In this document: one piece after another, positions 51,687 to 60,787 of the stretch
Position numbering within the stretch: position 1 is the first letter of the stretch
Layout of the letters: each line of letters begins with the position of its first letter
DNA from: G963662905 sp963662905
GTDB lineage: Bacteria > Bacteroidota > Bacteroidia > Bacteroidales > WRLA01
DNA length: 64,000 nucleotides
Assembly: GCA_963662905.2 (NCBI GenBank)
Contig: CAXXFD010000003.1
Coordinates: forward strand, 1,302,001-1,366,000
Direction of reading: 5' to 3'
Position numbers and translations under genes: made by a program
The notes under the pieces: model-generated
Told to the model about the DNA's origin: nothing
What the model saw: only the letters and a program-made list of their open reading frames with translations
Databases searched by the model: none

Positions 51687-51909
51687 TTTGAAAGTTATTT
51701 TGGGGTTCATATTCCAGGATATCGCCGGGCTGGCATTCCAATACTTCGCAAATAGCTTCCAGCGTGCTGAAGCGCACCGCTTTGGCTTTTCCTTTTTTTA
51801 GGATGCTGAGGTTGGCCATAGTGATCCCAATGCGTCCGCTTAATTCGGTGAGGCTCATCTTTCGTTTGGCCAGCATCACGTCAAGATTAACTATAATTCC
51901 CATAATCAA
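51679..51909 (-). CDS. HTH-type (XRE/YozG-like) transcriptional regulator
   Basis: The 76-residue protein is a single Cro/CI-type HTH (MLAKRKMSLTELSGRIGITM, LSILKKGKAKAVRF, LEAICEVLECQPGDILEYE). Short regulators of this type are typically encoded right after a DUF2975 membrane protein, as here (4-nt overlap). It probably controls its own operon. Confidence 0.88.
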   Translation of the reverse strand: MIMGIIVNLDVMLAKRKMSLTELSGRIGITMANLSILKKGKAKAVRFSTLEAICEVLECQPGDILEYEPQNNFQNE

Positions 51910-52535
51910 ATAGTTAGGTCGTTATTTTCCTGCAATTCGACGCCTTTTACAAATACATGCGAGAGCACCCAAATAAAAAGGGCTGCAAGCAAAACAGCAG
52001 GATAAAATTGCAAGTCTGCGGCACTGTCGAGTACCGGATAATCGAGGCGCTGCACAATGTAGAAATACTGAAAATAGGCATAAAACAGCATAAACAACCA
52101 GCCAAGAGCAACAGCATAGGCAATCCTTTTAAGTAGGCCGATATTTTTTTTATTGAAATAATCGCCTTTATAAATTGTGCCGATGAAGTTTTTAAAGGTG
52201 TAAAAGACATAGAAAAACAATGCAATGGCCAGCAGCATAAATACACCGTAAATGCGCCCAATAAACTGTGGTGTTCCATCGCTAAAACGGATTCTGCCCT
52301 GCATCTCAACAAAACGCACGGCTATATCGTGGCCATCAATTTGCAGCAGGCCGTTTTGCGCAAGGTCCAGTCCAAGGGGAACACCTACAGCCAGGTTATC
52401 CGGCCGGATGAAGCCATAAATAAAGCCAACAGACAGAAAAACGCCAACGAACATTGAGGCACAAAAGAGCCAAAACGTAATTTGGGTGCCCCAATAAATT
52501 AATTTGATACTGAAAGATTGATTTTGTGTTTTCAT
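51906..52535 (-). CDS. DUF2975 membrane protein
   Basis: The start at 52535 (209 residues, MKTQNQSFSIKLIYWGTQ) fits the promoter at 52557-52587. Four hydrophobic helices are visible (about 15-40, 95-120, 140-165, 180-205), as in DUF2975 proteins. Paired with the HTH gene downstream it resembles small membrane-sensor/regulator modules; the signal is unknown. Confidence 0.82.
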   Translation of the reverse strand: MKTQNQSFSIKLIYWGTQITFWLFCASMFVGVFLSVGFIYGFIRPDNLAVGVPLGLDLAQNGLLQIDGHDIAVRFVEMQGRIRFSDGTPQFIGRIYGVFMLLAIALFFYVFYTFKNFIGTIYKGDYFNKKNIGLLKRIAYAVALGWLFMLFYAYFQYFYIVQRLDYPVLDSAADLQFYPAVLLAALFIWVLSHVFVKGVELQENNDLTI

Positions 52536-52556
52536 AGCAATTGATGTTTGATGCAG

Positions 52557-52587
52557 CAAAGATAAGGCAAGAATTATCAAAAAGCAA
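52557..52587 (-). promoter_or_regulatory. Promoter of the DUF2975-HTH-zinc-ribbon operon
   Basis: On the minus strand, TTG (52587-52585), 20 nt, TATCTTTG (52564-52557), a full -7 match. The implied leader is about 17 nt to the ATG at 52535, which supports that start over 52580. Confidence 0.65.
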
Positions 52588-52708
52588 GAAAAATTTATTG
52601 TTAAACGATAATTTTATTTTGAATAACAATAATTACTCCTTATAATAGAAAATTAATTATGCACGCACTAATTTCCAGAATCTGCCGTTTAAAAAGAAAC
52701 CCCATTTT

Positions 52709-52966
52709 ATGAAATTCACGAAACTGCTCCCTTATATTTTTGGATTGGCGCTACTGCTGACCGGCTTTGGCTATTTGATTGATTCAGATGAAGCCTATGC
52801 AAATTTCTGGCATACGGTAGTCGAATTTTCCGTAATCACTTTAATCGTATTTTCGGTATTGTCGTTGACGGTATTACTGTTTATGGGACTGAGGATTTTG
52901 GTACGCGCTGTATGCAGGCGCAAAATGTCCGGGCAGGGATCAGAAAAATGCCGCATAATTTTTTAA
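52709..52966 (+). CDS. Possible small two-helix membrane protein
   Basis: The 85-residue frame has two hydrophobic segments (about 8-24 and 35-68) and a basic tail (RILVRAVCRRKM). It starts soon after the divergent DUF2975 promoter region. No homologue comes to mind and no promoter is clear, so it may be spurious. Confidence 0.4.
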   Translation: MKFTKLLPYIFGLALLLTGFGYLIDSDEAYANFWHTVVEFSVITLIVFSVLSLTVLLFMGLRILVRAVCRRKMSGQGSEKCRIIF

Positions 52967-53103
52967 AATCGCGGCATAGCCAAAGGCCTGATATTCAAAG
53001 ATTATGTTATAGAAAGCCCCCTTGGTCAAATGGGCAGCAGGCATTTTGGAAGCTAATAAAGACAATTTCAGTCCAAAAAATTCCAGTTAAAATAAATTTA
53101 ATG

Positions 53104-53133
53104 TTGAACGTATTGAAAAGTAATCTACTTTTG
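53104..53133 (+). promoter_or_regulatory. fusA promoter (Bacteroidota type)
   Basis: TTG (53104-53106), exactly 19 nt, TACTTTTG (53126-53133), a perfect -7 match. The predicted start near 53139 leaves a leader of about 240 nt before the ATG at 53378. The leader has a GCAAAGC/GCTTTGC inverted repeat (53265-53271, 53289-53295). The 411-nt gap 52967-53377 otherwise shows no gene. Confidence 0.7.
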
Positions 53134-53377
53134 CACCCTCAAATTTTCAGAAGAAGAATTCATTTTAAGCTACTGAAAATAAGAAATTTAATTTTAAATT
53201 AAGAAGAAATTAACGTTCATACAGCCTAAAGCAATTAATGAGATTAAGAGAAATTGGACCTTTAGCAAAGCCGTGATGAACATAAAATGCTTTGCAGCGG
53301 TTCAATTTTTTTATGTTTTCATCTGAGAGCAGGCATCTTATAGAAGAAAGTACTAATCATTATAAATAAATTTTAAA

Positions 53378-55456
53378 ATGTCTTTAAGTCGTTTGAGGAA
53401 CATCGGAATAGCAGCCCATATTGATGCGGGAAAAACCACAACAACAGAACGCATACTGTTTTTCACGGGTGTCAACCGGAAGTTGGGCGAAGTACATGAT
53501 GGCCAGGCCACCATGGACTTCATGAAACAGGAACAGGAGCGCGGAATTACCATTGCATCAGCTGCGATCAGCGCAAAATGGAACGATCACAATATCAATA
53601 TCATAGATACTCCCGGCCACGTTGACTTCACTATTGAGGTAGAGCGTTCGCTGCGCGTAATCGACGGTATGGTTGCCCTTTTCTGCGCCGTAAGCGGTGT
53701 TGAACCTCAAAGTGAAACTGTTTGGAACCAGGCCGACCGTTACAAAGTGCCACGTATTGCATTCATCAACAAAATGGACCGCACCGGTGCTGATTTTGCC
53801 CAGGCTGTTGGCTCAATGGACGAATATCTGGATGCCAATGCAACTCCATTCCAGCTTCCAATTGGTGCTGAAGACGATTTTAAAGGCATTATAGACCTGA
53901 TTGAAGGGAAAGCGCATCTTTTCGAAGAAGACGGAAGCCGCCAGATTGTTGATATCCCAGCAGATATGAAAGATGCCGCAGAAGAAGCACGCAACAACCT
54001 GATCGAAAAACTGGCCGAATTCGATGAAGAAATGATGGAGCTTTTCTTAGAAGAACAGGCCATCTCCAAAGAAATGATTAAAAAAGCGGCACGCGAAGCA
54101 GCTTTAAAAATGTATATCACCCCTGTTTTTTGCGGTTCTGCCTACAAAAACAAAGGTGTCCAGATGCTGCTTGACGCGGTAATTGACTATCTGCCAAGCC
54201 CTCTTGATGTTGAAGCCGTAGTAGGAACAGATGTTAATGACGAAACAAAAACACATACTCGCGGTCCGAGCTGCAAAGAACCTTTTTCTGCACTGGCGTT
54301 TAAACTGATCAATGACCCTTATGTTGGCCAGCAGACTTTTATCCGCATGTATTCCGGCACCCTGAAAAGCGGGATGCAGGTGTATAACAGCACAAAAGGC
54401 AAGATGGAACGTATTGGCCGCATTATGAAAATCCGCGCGAAAGACCGCGAGGAGATTGAAGAAGCATTTCCGGGCGATATCGTTGCGCTCATTGGCATGA
54501 AAGTTACCAAAACCGGTGATACACTTTGCGCTCCGGATGCCCCGGTTCATCTCGAATCTATTAATGTACCGCCATCAGTAGTTGAACTGCGCATTGAGCC
54601 CAAAACACGCAAAGATCAGGGCAAACTGGGCGAAGCACTGCACAAGCTCTCCATCGAAGACCCCTCTTTCAACATTCATTTTGATGAAGAAACAGAGGAA
54701 ACACTGATCGCAGGTATGGGCGAGCTGCACCTGGAAATTATGGTTGACCGCCTCAAAGACGAATTTAATATTGAAGTTAACGTTGGTGAACCTGCTGTTG
54801 CTTACCGCGAAACCATTCAGTCTGAAATCAGGGCAGAATACCGTCACTCCAAGCAAACCGGTGGCAAGGGTCAGTTTGCACAAACTACTTTCCGCATGGA
54901 GCCCAATGGTGGCAGCGGATACGAGTTTATCGACAATATCAAAGGCGGTGTTATTCCCAATGAATTCATCCCATCGGTTGATAAAGGAATCAGAAAAACC
55001 ATGGAACGCGGTGTTTTGGCCGAATTCCCTGTTGTGGATGTTAAAATCGTACTTGTTGACGGTAAGTACCACCCGGTAGATTCTTCGGATATGGCTTTCC
55101 AAACCTGTGCTTCCATTGCTTTTAAGGAAGCCTTTATGAAAGCTGACCCCGTTCTCCTGGAGCCGGTAATGAAAGTAGAAGTAAACACACCTGATGAATA
55201 TATCGGTGATATTGTGGGCAACCTCAACCGTCGTCGCGGCAAAGTAGAATCAATGCGCCGTTTCCGCAAGGGATCGCAAAAACTGCTTGCTTTTGTTCCG
55301 CTGAGCGGGATGTTTGGCTATGCCAGCACATTGCGCAACCTTTCCAGTGGCCGCGCCAGCTATTCTATGGACTTCCACCAGTATATGGCGGTTTCGCCAT
55401 CGGTACAGGAAGAAATCCTGAAGAAACTGGCTGATAGGAAAAAAGAGAAGAACTAA
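53378..55456 (+). CDS. fusA: Elongation factor G
   Basis: The 692-residue GTPase drives ribosomal translocation. G motifs are complete: GIAAHIDAGKTTTTER (G1), RGITIASAA (G2), DTPGHVDF (G3), NKMD (G4). Domains II-V follow in the usual order, with a C-terminal GYASTLRNLSSGRASYSM. It stands alone without rpsL, rpsG or tuf, so it may be a second EF-G copy rather than the str-operon one; this cannot be decided from the window. It has its own promoter and terminator. Confidence 0.93.
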   Translation: MSLSRLRNIGIAAHIDAGKTTTTERILFFTGVNRKLGEVHDGQATMDFMKQEQERGITIASAAISAKWNDHNINIIDTPGHVDFTIEVERSLRVIDGMVALFCAVSGVEPQSETVWNQADRYKVPRIAFINKMDRTGADFAQAVGSMDEYLDANATPFQLPIGAEDDFKGIIDLIEGKAHLFEEDGSRQIVDIPADMKDAAEEARNNLIEKLAEFDEEMMELFLEEQAISKEMIKKAAREAALKMYITPVFCGSAYKNKGVQMLLDAVIDYLPSPLDVEAVVGTDVNDETKTHTRGPSCKEPFSALAFKLINDPYVGQQTFIRMYSGTLKSGMQVYNSTKGKMERIGRIMKIRAKDREEIEEAFPGDIVALIGMKVTKTGDTLCAPDAPVHLESINVPPSVVELRIEPKTRKDQGKLGEALHKLSIEDPSFNIHFDEETEETLIAGMGELHLEIMVDRLKDEFNIEVNVGEPAVAYRETIQSEIRAEYRHSKQTGGKGQFAQTTFRMEPNGGSGYEFIDNIKGGVIPNEFIPSVDKGIRKTMERGVLAEFPVVDVKIVLVDGKYHPVDSSDMAFQTCASIAFKEAFMKADPVLLEPVMKVEVNTPDEYIGDIVGNLNRRRGKVESMRRFRKGSQKLLAFVPLSGMFGYASTLRNLSSGRASYSMDFHQYMAVSPSVQEEILKKLADRKKEKN

Positions 55457-55500
55457 TTCTTACGAGTACATGTAAACCTTCGATAACCTTTTTGTTAAAG

Positions 55501-55529
55501 GCCGGTCTTTTTTTGACCGGCTTTTTTTT
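55501..55529 (+). terminator. Terminator of fusA
   Basis: GCCGGTC (55501-55507) with GACCGGC (55515-55521) around a T7 loop, followed by eight T. It lies 45 nt after the fusA stop. Confidence 0.92.
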
Positions 55530-55680
55530 ATGCGCGAAGGATACGCTCTTTTGCTTCGACCAGGATATCATGGAAAAAATATTTCATGCAGATTTCTTCT
55601 AAACTATCCAAGACTTTACAAAAAGCTTGTGAAGCAAATTAAAGGAGAAGCCTTAACCTCCCAATCCACAGAAAAAAAGC

Positions 55681-56142
55681 CTAATAAAAAGCTTCCACCT
55701 CCAGTTGCCGGCCTTCGCGTGCGGCCTTCTTATCCATAGAGGCACCGATAGCTATTCCAATGGACATCCCGATAGGCAAACCGATACCAATAAAAGCCAT
55801 TTGATCGAGTATTGTTGCGAAAATAAAACCGAAAGGCACGCCAAAAACCAGCCCCAAAGCCAGGTATTTGTTCTGATAATGATTTTTTGGCACAAGCTGA
55901 AGTTCCTTTTCAAGCGTATCAATAATCTGCACCAAAGCCGAACGCAAGTACTTTCCAAACCTATTGTCATTAATGGACACAGCATTAAGAAAATCCGTTT
56001 TTTGGTTGATAAAGCCGATGATGCTTTCCTGGAATTCCAGCTGATTGAGTTCGGCCATAAGTTTTTGGTATTGCGCAAATCTTTTTGTAAGCAATTTTCG
56101 ACCCTGCAAATCAGACCTGTCATTTAAACTTTTGAGTTTCAT
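55681..56142 (-). CDS. Membrane protein with helical N-terminus, unknown function
   Basis: The start at 56142 gives 153 residues. The N-terminal ~95 residues are charged and probably helical (LKSLNDRSDLQGRKLLTKR, AELNQLEFQESI). Two Gly/Ile-rich membrane segments follow (about 97-117 and 118-137, GIGLPIGMSIGIAIGASMD). No family recognised. Confidence 0.6.
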   Translation of the reverse strand: MKLKSLNDRSDLQGRKLLTKRFAQYQKLMAELNQLEFQESIIGFINQKTDFLNAVSINDNRFGKYLRSALVQIIDTLEKELQLVPKNHYQNKYLALGLVFGVPFGFIFATILDQMAFIGIGLPIGMSIGIAIGASMDKKAAREGRQLEVEAFY

Positions 56143-56300
56143 GCTTCGAAAGTACAATTTTCTCAAAAAAAAGGTTCTACACGGAATTTCGTCAGGGCAA
56201 ATGCATTATAAATATTATACCATTCTTTCACAATCCTATTCCTATGCATTACAAATTCATTGATAATAAAGCTGTTAGCTGTCTAAATCCATTTCGGCTT

Positions 56301-56419
56301 CAATCCCATAGGGATTGCATATCTATAAAAGGAAATGTTAATTAAAGGTTCGACCCCGGACGGGGTCGTATGTGGCGTTCTGTGGTAACTCTTTATACAT
56401 ATTTGACCGCTCTGCGGTC
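56301..56419. repeat. Three evenly spaced palindromes
   Basis: CAATCCC-ATA-GGGATTG (56301-56317), CGACCCCG-GA-CGGGGTCG (56351-56368) and GACCGC-TCT-GCGGTC (56405-56419), spaced about 50 nt apart. They look like REP-type elements; a RAYT gene is present in this window. The surrounding 56143-56841 has no gene I can support. Confidence 0.65.
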
Positions 56420-56841
56420 TAAGCCGATTTATCTTTTTGCGGCATTTTCAGGATGTTGAGGGTTCTTGTTAAGCTTATAACCTCTCTGGTTTTCGCAAAT
56501 GAGGTAATTTGCTGCTTTGTGCTTTCAAACAGAAAAACTGTAATATATCAAGCTGACACAAGACGTAAGTTTTTTTCAAACGCAACAAATATCCAGCCTG
56601 ACAAATATAGCTTGATCAAGATGCGTTTGCCCTGGGAATTTCGTGGAAAGACAAAAGTTAAATCTCCAACAGATTCCTCCTTCCGGAGGCTATCGGAATT
56701 CCTCATGCTTGGTCTCATTTCCTCCTATGAAGCGTTTATTGAGGTCTTCGAGCGTCCCATGCTGCGCTGTGCTGAGTTTATCGAACTAAGCTTGCCGAAG
56801 TGACTGTTTTCAAGACCAGGAATTACTAAGTGCTAATAACA

Positions 56842-57750
56842 TTACTGCTTTTTAAACCGTATCCTGTATTTTGCAGGTGTAATATTTACCGATTTTTTAA
56901 AGCATTTCGTAAAATAGTTGCTGTCGGCAAACCCACATTGAAAAGCAATTTCTTTTATGGTAGTCCGGGATTCCCGCAGCAGGCTGCATGCCTTTTTCAT
57001 CCGTATCTCGTTCAAATAATTTCCGGGCGAAAGACCTATTGTCAATTTAAAATTACGCATAAAATTCCTTTTCGACATATTGGCCATTGCTGCCAATCCT
57101 TCAAGTTTCAGGCTTTCGGAAAGATTGTTTTCCATATAGTCCATTACCTTACTCATTTGCACCAAACTTTGCGCTTTATTTGAAGGGATATTGCTAAAAT
57201 GCCGCGACAGATGAATGATCAGTTCCTGAAAGCGATTGGACAGGATGATGGCGCTACCTTCCTGCATTTGTTCCTGTTCAAAAAACATTACACTCAAAAT
57301 CAATTCAATAGCGGCAAGATCCTTTGGGTTGAGGCGAAGCATATTCCGGAAATTGTTCCGTGCCCTGTAGGACGGCTCCAGAATAAACAAGGCTTTGTAT
57401 CCGTCCATTTGCCTGATTTCCAGTGGAATCAATTCAGGTTTTTGTTTTGCATCGAACATTACATTTACAATTTCCAGTTTTTGCGCATCCCGGAAATAAT
57501 GTCTTTGATTGCCCTGCAGCACAAAAACATCGCCCATGCTTACGGGGTATTCCCTCCCTTCCAACATCTGTATCCCTTGTCCGTTGAGGATAAAAACGAT
57601 TTCAATAAAATCGTGGAAGTGCTCTGTTTCGGTCAGGTCGTGATCATGCGAAAGCTGTTTCTGCCGGCATACCCTGTTGAGGTTAACCGGGCAGTCAGGA
57701 ATAGAAAAATAATTTTGTCCCAGTGCCTGCTTGGTCATATCCGTACTCAT
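56842..57750 (-). CDS. xylR: AraC-family regulator, probable xylose regulator
   Basis: The 302-residue protein has an N-terminal cupin sensor (about 40-110, TEHFHDFIEIVFILNGQG and GDVFVLQGNQRHYF) and a C-terminal double HTH of AraC type (about 200-300, LAAMANMSKRNFMRNFK and IAFQCGFADSNYFTKCFK). It lies directly downstream of xylE-xylA-xylB on the same strand, so control of the xylose genes is likely but inferred. The symbol is tentative. Confidence 0.8.
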   Translation of the reverse strand: MSTDMTKQALGQNYFSIPDCPVNLNRVCRQKQLSHDHDLTETEHFHDFIEIVFILNGQGIQMLEGREYPVSMGDVFVLQGNQRHYFRDAQKLEIVNVMFDAKQKPELIPLEIRQMDGYKALFILEPSYRARNNFRNMLRLNPKDLAAIELILSVMFFEQEQMQEGSAIILSNRFQELIIHLSRHFSNIPSNKAQSLVQMSKVMDYMENNLSESLKLEGLAAMANMSKRNFMRNFKLTIGLSPGNYLNEIRMKKACSLLRESRTTIKEIAFQCGFADSNYFTKCFKKSVNITPAKYRIRFKKQ

Positions 57751-58069
57751 AATTCAGCCATAATATTAAAACTTTTTTTTGAGTCAAGCCTGAATAATTC
57801 ACAAAATATCTATTACGGGCACAAACCGCTGCAATAGAAAGGAATGCTATCTTTTCGGTGCTCAAAATAGCTACGGCTATTCCTGTGCGCCAAAAATATG
57901 CGCTCCCTTTCTTTTATTGCGTTTTGTGCCTGGTCACTGAGCACCTGTGGTGAGCCTGTCGAACCATGTCGAATGTGCTCATGACGAAATTTCATGAATT
58001 AATCAGGCAAGGATATTGTTTCAATGATGTTCATCGGACGACTTTGGCCATCATCTGATGAATCAATAT
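57751..58069. other. Intergenic region between xylE and the AraC gene
   Basis: No gene is seen. It contains GAGCAC...GTGCTC (about 57938-57979) with a CTGTCGAACC core, related to a second copy near 56745-56800 on the other side of the AraC gene. No clear terminator for xylE. Confidence 0.5.
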
Positions 58070-59452
58070 TTATTTCCAGAGTTTTTCCAGCTCTTCGAGG
58101 GTTTTTCCTTTGGTTTCGGGAACCATTTTCCAGACAAAAATCAAGGAAAGCACACTCATCAGGCCATAAAAACCATAAGTAAAAGCACCGCTGAACTCCA
58201 TCATGGACGGATAAGTTGATGAAATAAAATAATTGGAAGCCCATTGTGCCACAACAGCCAGTGCAACAGCACGTCCGCGGATTTTATTGGGGAAAATCTC
58301 TGAAATGAGCACCCAGCAAATCGGTCCCCACGACATCATGAAGGAAGCGGTATAAATTATGATAAAGACCAAAGTCCCAATGCCAATTACTTCAAAATAA
58401 CTGAGCCCGGCAATGGCAAACATGCCAACCGCCATGCCCACGGAGCCAACCATCAGCAGCGGTTTGCGGCCCCAGCGGTCAACTGTGGCAATGGCCAGCA
58501 CAGTAAAAACAACATTGACCAGCCCCATCACAACCGTTTGCATCATACTGGCATCTTTGCCGGCGCCCATGCTCTCAAAAATACGGGGCGCGTAGTAAAG
58601 CGCCACATTTATGCCCACAAACTGCTGAAAAACAGAAAGCAAAACACCAATAACCAAAACCACTTTGCCGTAGGAAAGCAATTTGCCTGAGCGATCGCTT
58701 AAGGAAGTTTGGATATCGTTCAGGATTTCGCGGGCACGGGCTATGCCGTTGATTTTCTCAAGGATCCGCCGTGCGTCGTCCTCTTTCTTTTTGAGCGAAA
58801 GGTATCGTGGCGATTCGGGTACGAGAAAAAGCAAAAGGCCAAATACACCGGCAGGAATAGCCTCCGAAAGGAACATCCTGCGCCAGCCAATGGTGTCAAT
58901 CCATTCGATGCTCTGGCCGTTGGCAATGCCCCAGTTCACAAAATAAACAACCAGCATCCCAAAAATAATAGCAAACTGGTTATATGAAACCAGCCTTCCG
59001 CGTATTGCGGCCGGGGCAATTTCGCCCAAATAAACCGGAACAATGGCCGAGGCCAGCCCCACTCCTATTCCACCAATAATCCTGTAAAAATTAAACATCC
59101 ACAGCAATCCGATTGTAGCTTGCCCTTTTTCGAAAAACAAAAATTCAGGATACGCGGATCCGAGTGCAGACAGAAAAAACAAAAGGGCAGCAACCATCAT
59201 GGATTTTTTGCGCCCCAGGCCCGATGACAACAATCCGGAAATTGCAGCACCAATGATGCAGCCGATTAGTGCGCTGGAAATCGTAAGGCCATGCACCAAA
59301 GTACTGAGCCCCTGACTTGTAACAAGAAACTGCTGCACGGATTTTTCCGCCCCGGAAATCACGGCAGTGTCGTAACCAAAAAGCAATCCGCCCAAAGTGG
59401 CCACAAGCGTAATCAGTGCAATATAAGCTTTACTGTATGATGGAGCATTCAT
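58070..59452 (-). CDS. xylE: D-xylose:H+ symporter (sugar porter, MFS)
   Basis: The ATG at 59452 gives 460 residues; the codon at 59458 in the longer frame is TTG. Twelve hydrophobic helices are visible. Sugar-porter motifs include GYDTAVISGAEKSV near the N-terminus, GLGRKK, VPVYLGEIAPAAIRGRLV, PESPRYL, DRWGRKPLL and VPETKGKTLEE at the C-terminus. It starts 6 nt after xylA, so xylose is the most likely substrate. Confidence 0.9.
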   Translation of the reverse strand: MNAPSYSKAYIALITLVATLGGLLFGYDTAVISGAEKSVQQFLVTSQGLSTLVHGLTISSALIGCIIGAAISGLLSSGLGRKKSMMVAALLFFLSALGSAYPEFLFFEKGQATIGLLWMFNFYRIIGGIGVGLASAIVPVYLGEIAPAAIRGRLVSYNQFAIIFGMLVVYFVNWGIANGQSIEWIDTIGWRRMFLSEAIPAGVFGLLLFLVPESPRYLSLKKKEDDARRILEKINGIARAREILNDIQTSLSDRSGKLLSYGKVVLVIGVLLSVFQQFVGINVALYYAPRIFESMGAGKDASMMQTVVMGLVNVVFTVLAIATVDRWGRKPLLMVGSVGMAVGMFAIAGLSYFEVIGIGTLVFIIIYTASFMMSWGPICWVLISEIFPNKIRGRAVALAVVAQWASNYFISSTYPSMMEFSGAFTYGFYGLMSVLSLIFVWKMVPETKGKTLEELEKLWK

Positions 59453-59458
59453 AATCAA

Positions 59459-60772
59459 CTAAATGTATAGATTCAGAATATTCTCGAAAAATTCCTGCCT
59501 GCCACTGATTTGTGAAGGTTCGCCATTCTTTACCGCCAAATCGCGCAGGTCTTCCAGACTCAGTTTACCTGCTTCAAAATCCTTACCGGCTCCCGAAGCA
59601 AAAGAATTATATCGTTCCTCGCGCAGCTTCAGGTAATCCGAATTACGCAAAACATTATCGGCAACAAGCAAAGCGCGGGCAAAAAGATCCATCGCGGATA
59701 TATGCGCAATGAAAAGATCGTTTTTATCGGTTGAATTCCTTCGGATTTTGGCATCGAAATTTATTCCGCCATCGCCCAAACCGCCGGCTTCCAGAATGAC
59801 CAGCATGGCTTCCGTAATTTCATAAAGGTTGAGCGGAAACTGATCGGTATCCCATCCATTTTGATAATCGCCACGGTTGGCATCAATAGAACCCAGCAGC
59901 CCGCTGTTGGCAGCCACCTGCAGCTCATGCTGGAAAGTATGGCCTGCAAGTGTAGCGTGGTTGACTTCGATATTAAGTTTAAAATCCTTTTCCAGGCCGT
60001 ATTCCTTCAGGAAACCAATTACTGTAGCCGAATCAAAATCATATTGATGTTTCGTAGGCTCCATAGGTTTCGGCTCAATCAGGAAAGTGCCTTCAAATCC
60101 GTTTTTGCGTCCATAATCGCGCGCCATGCCAAGGAATTGCGCCAAATGATCCAGCTCTTTTTTCGTATCGGTATTCAAAAGTGAAAGGTAGCCTTCGCGA
60201 CCGCCCCAGAACACATAATTTTGCCCGCCCAGCGCAATGGTAGTGTCGAGCGCATTTTTTACCTGAGCAGCCGCATAGGTCAGCACATTGAAATCCGGAT
60301 TCGTAGCTGCACCATTCATATAGCGTGGATGCGAAAAAAGGTTGGCAGTGCCCCAAAGCAGTTGTTTTCCTGTTTCTTGCTGCTTCCCTTTGGCATAATC
60401 CACGATTTGCTGCAAACGCTTTTCCGATTCCGGGATGCCGGCAGCTTCATCGATCAGGTCAAAATCGTGGAAACAATAATAATTGATCCCGATTTTTGTC
60501 ATAAACTCAAAAGCGGCATCCATGCGAGCCTTTGCTTTCTGCAAGGGATCGGTGATATTGTCCCATTCATAAGCGATGGTCCCACGGCCAAAAGGATCGG
60601 CCCCATTGGCGCAGAAGCTATGCCACCATGCTACGGCAAAACGCAGATGTTCCCTCATAGGCTTGCCGGCCACAATGCGGTCAGGCTCATAATAATGAAA
60701 AGCCATTGGATTTTTTCCTGATGTTCCTTCAAACTCTATTATATCAATTCCTTTAAAATATTCTTTTGGCAT
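59459..60772 (-). CDS. xylA: Xylose isomerase
   Basis: The 437-residue class II enzyme converts D-xylose to D-xylulose. The catalytic His is in YYCFHDFDLIDE (near residue 99), metal ligands are in LIEPKPMEPTKHQYDFD, NIEVNHATLAGHTFQHEL and DANRGDYQNGWDTDQFP. Length and sequence are typical of Bacteroidota XylA. It lies 15 nt downstream of xylB. Confidence 0.97.
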   Translation of the reverse strand: MPKEYFKGIDIIEFEGTSGKNPMAFHYYEPDRIVAGKPMREHLRFAVAWWHSFCANGADPFGRGTIAYEWDNITDPLQKAKARMDAAFEFMTKIGINYYCFHDFDLIDEAAGIPESEKRLQQIVDYAKGKQQETGKQLLWGTANLFSHPRYMNGAATNPDFNVLTYAAAQVKNALDTTIALGGQNYVFWGGREGYLSLLNTDTKKELDHLAQFLGMARDYGRKNGFEGTFLIEPKPMEPTKHQYDFDSATVIGFLKEYGLEKDFKLNIEVNHATLAGHTFQHELQVAANSGLLGSIDANRGDYQNGWDTDQFPLNLYEITEAMLVILEAGGLGDGGINFDAKIRRNSTDKNDLFIAHISAMDLFARALLVADNVLRNSDYLKLREERYNSFASGAGKDFEAGKLSLEDLRDLAVKNGEPSQISGRQEFFENILNLYI

Positions 60773-60787
60773 TTCTAATATATTTTA

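Noticed and set aside
56301..56419. CRISPR-like array
   Set aside because: The three palindromes differ in sequence, so they are not direct repeats, and no cas gene is present.
56453..56803. 116-codon plus-strand frame near the palindromes
   Set aside because: Spans repeat-like sequence, with no recognisable domain and no neighbour to support it.
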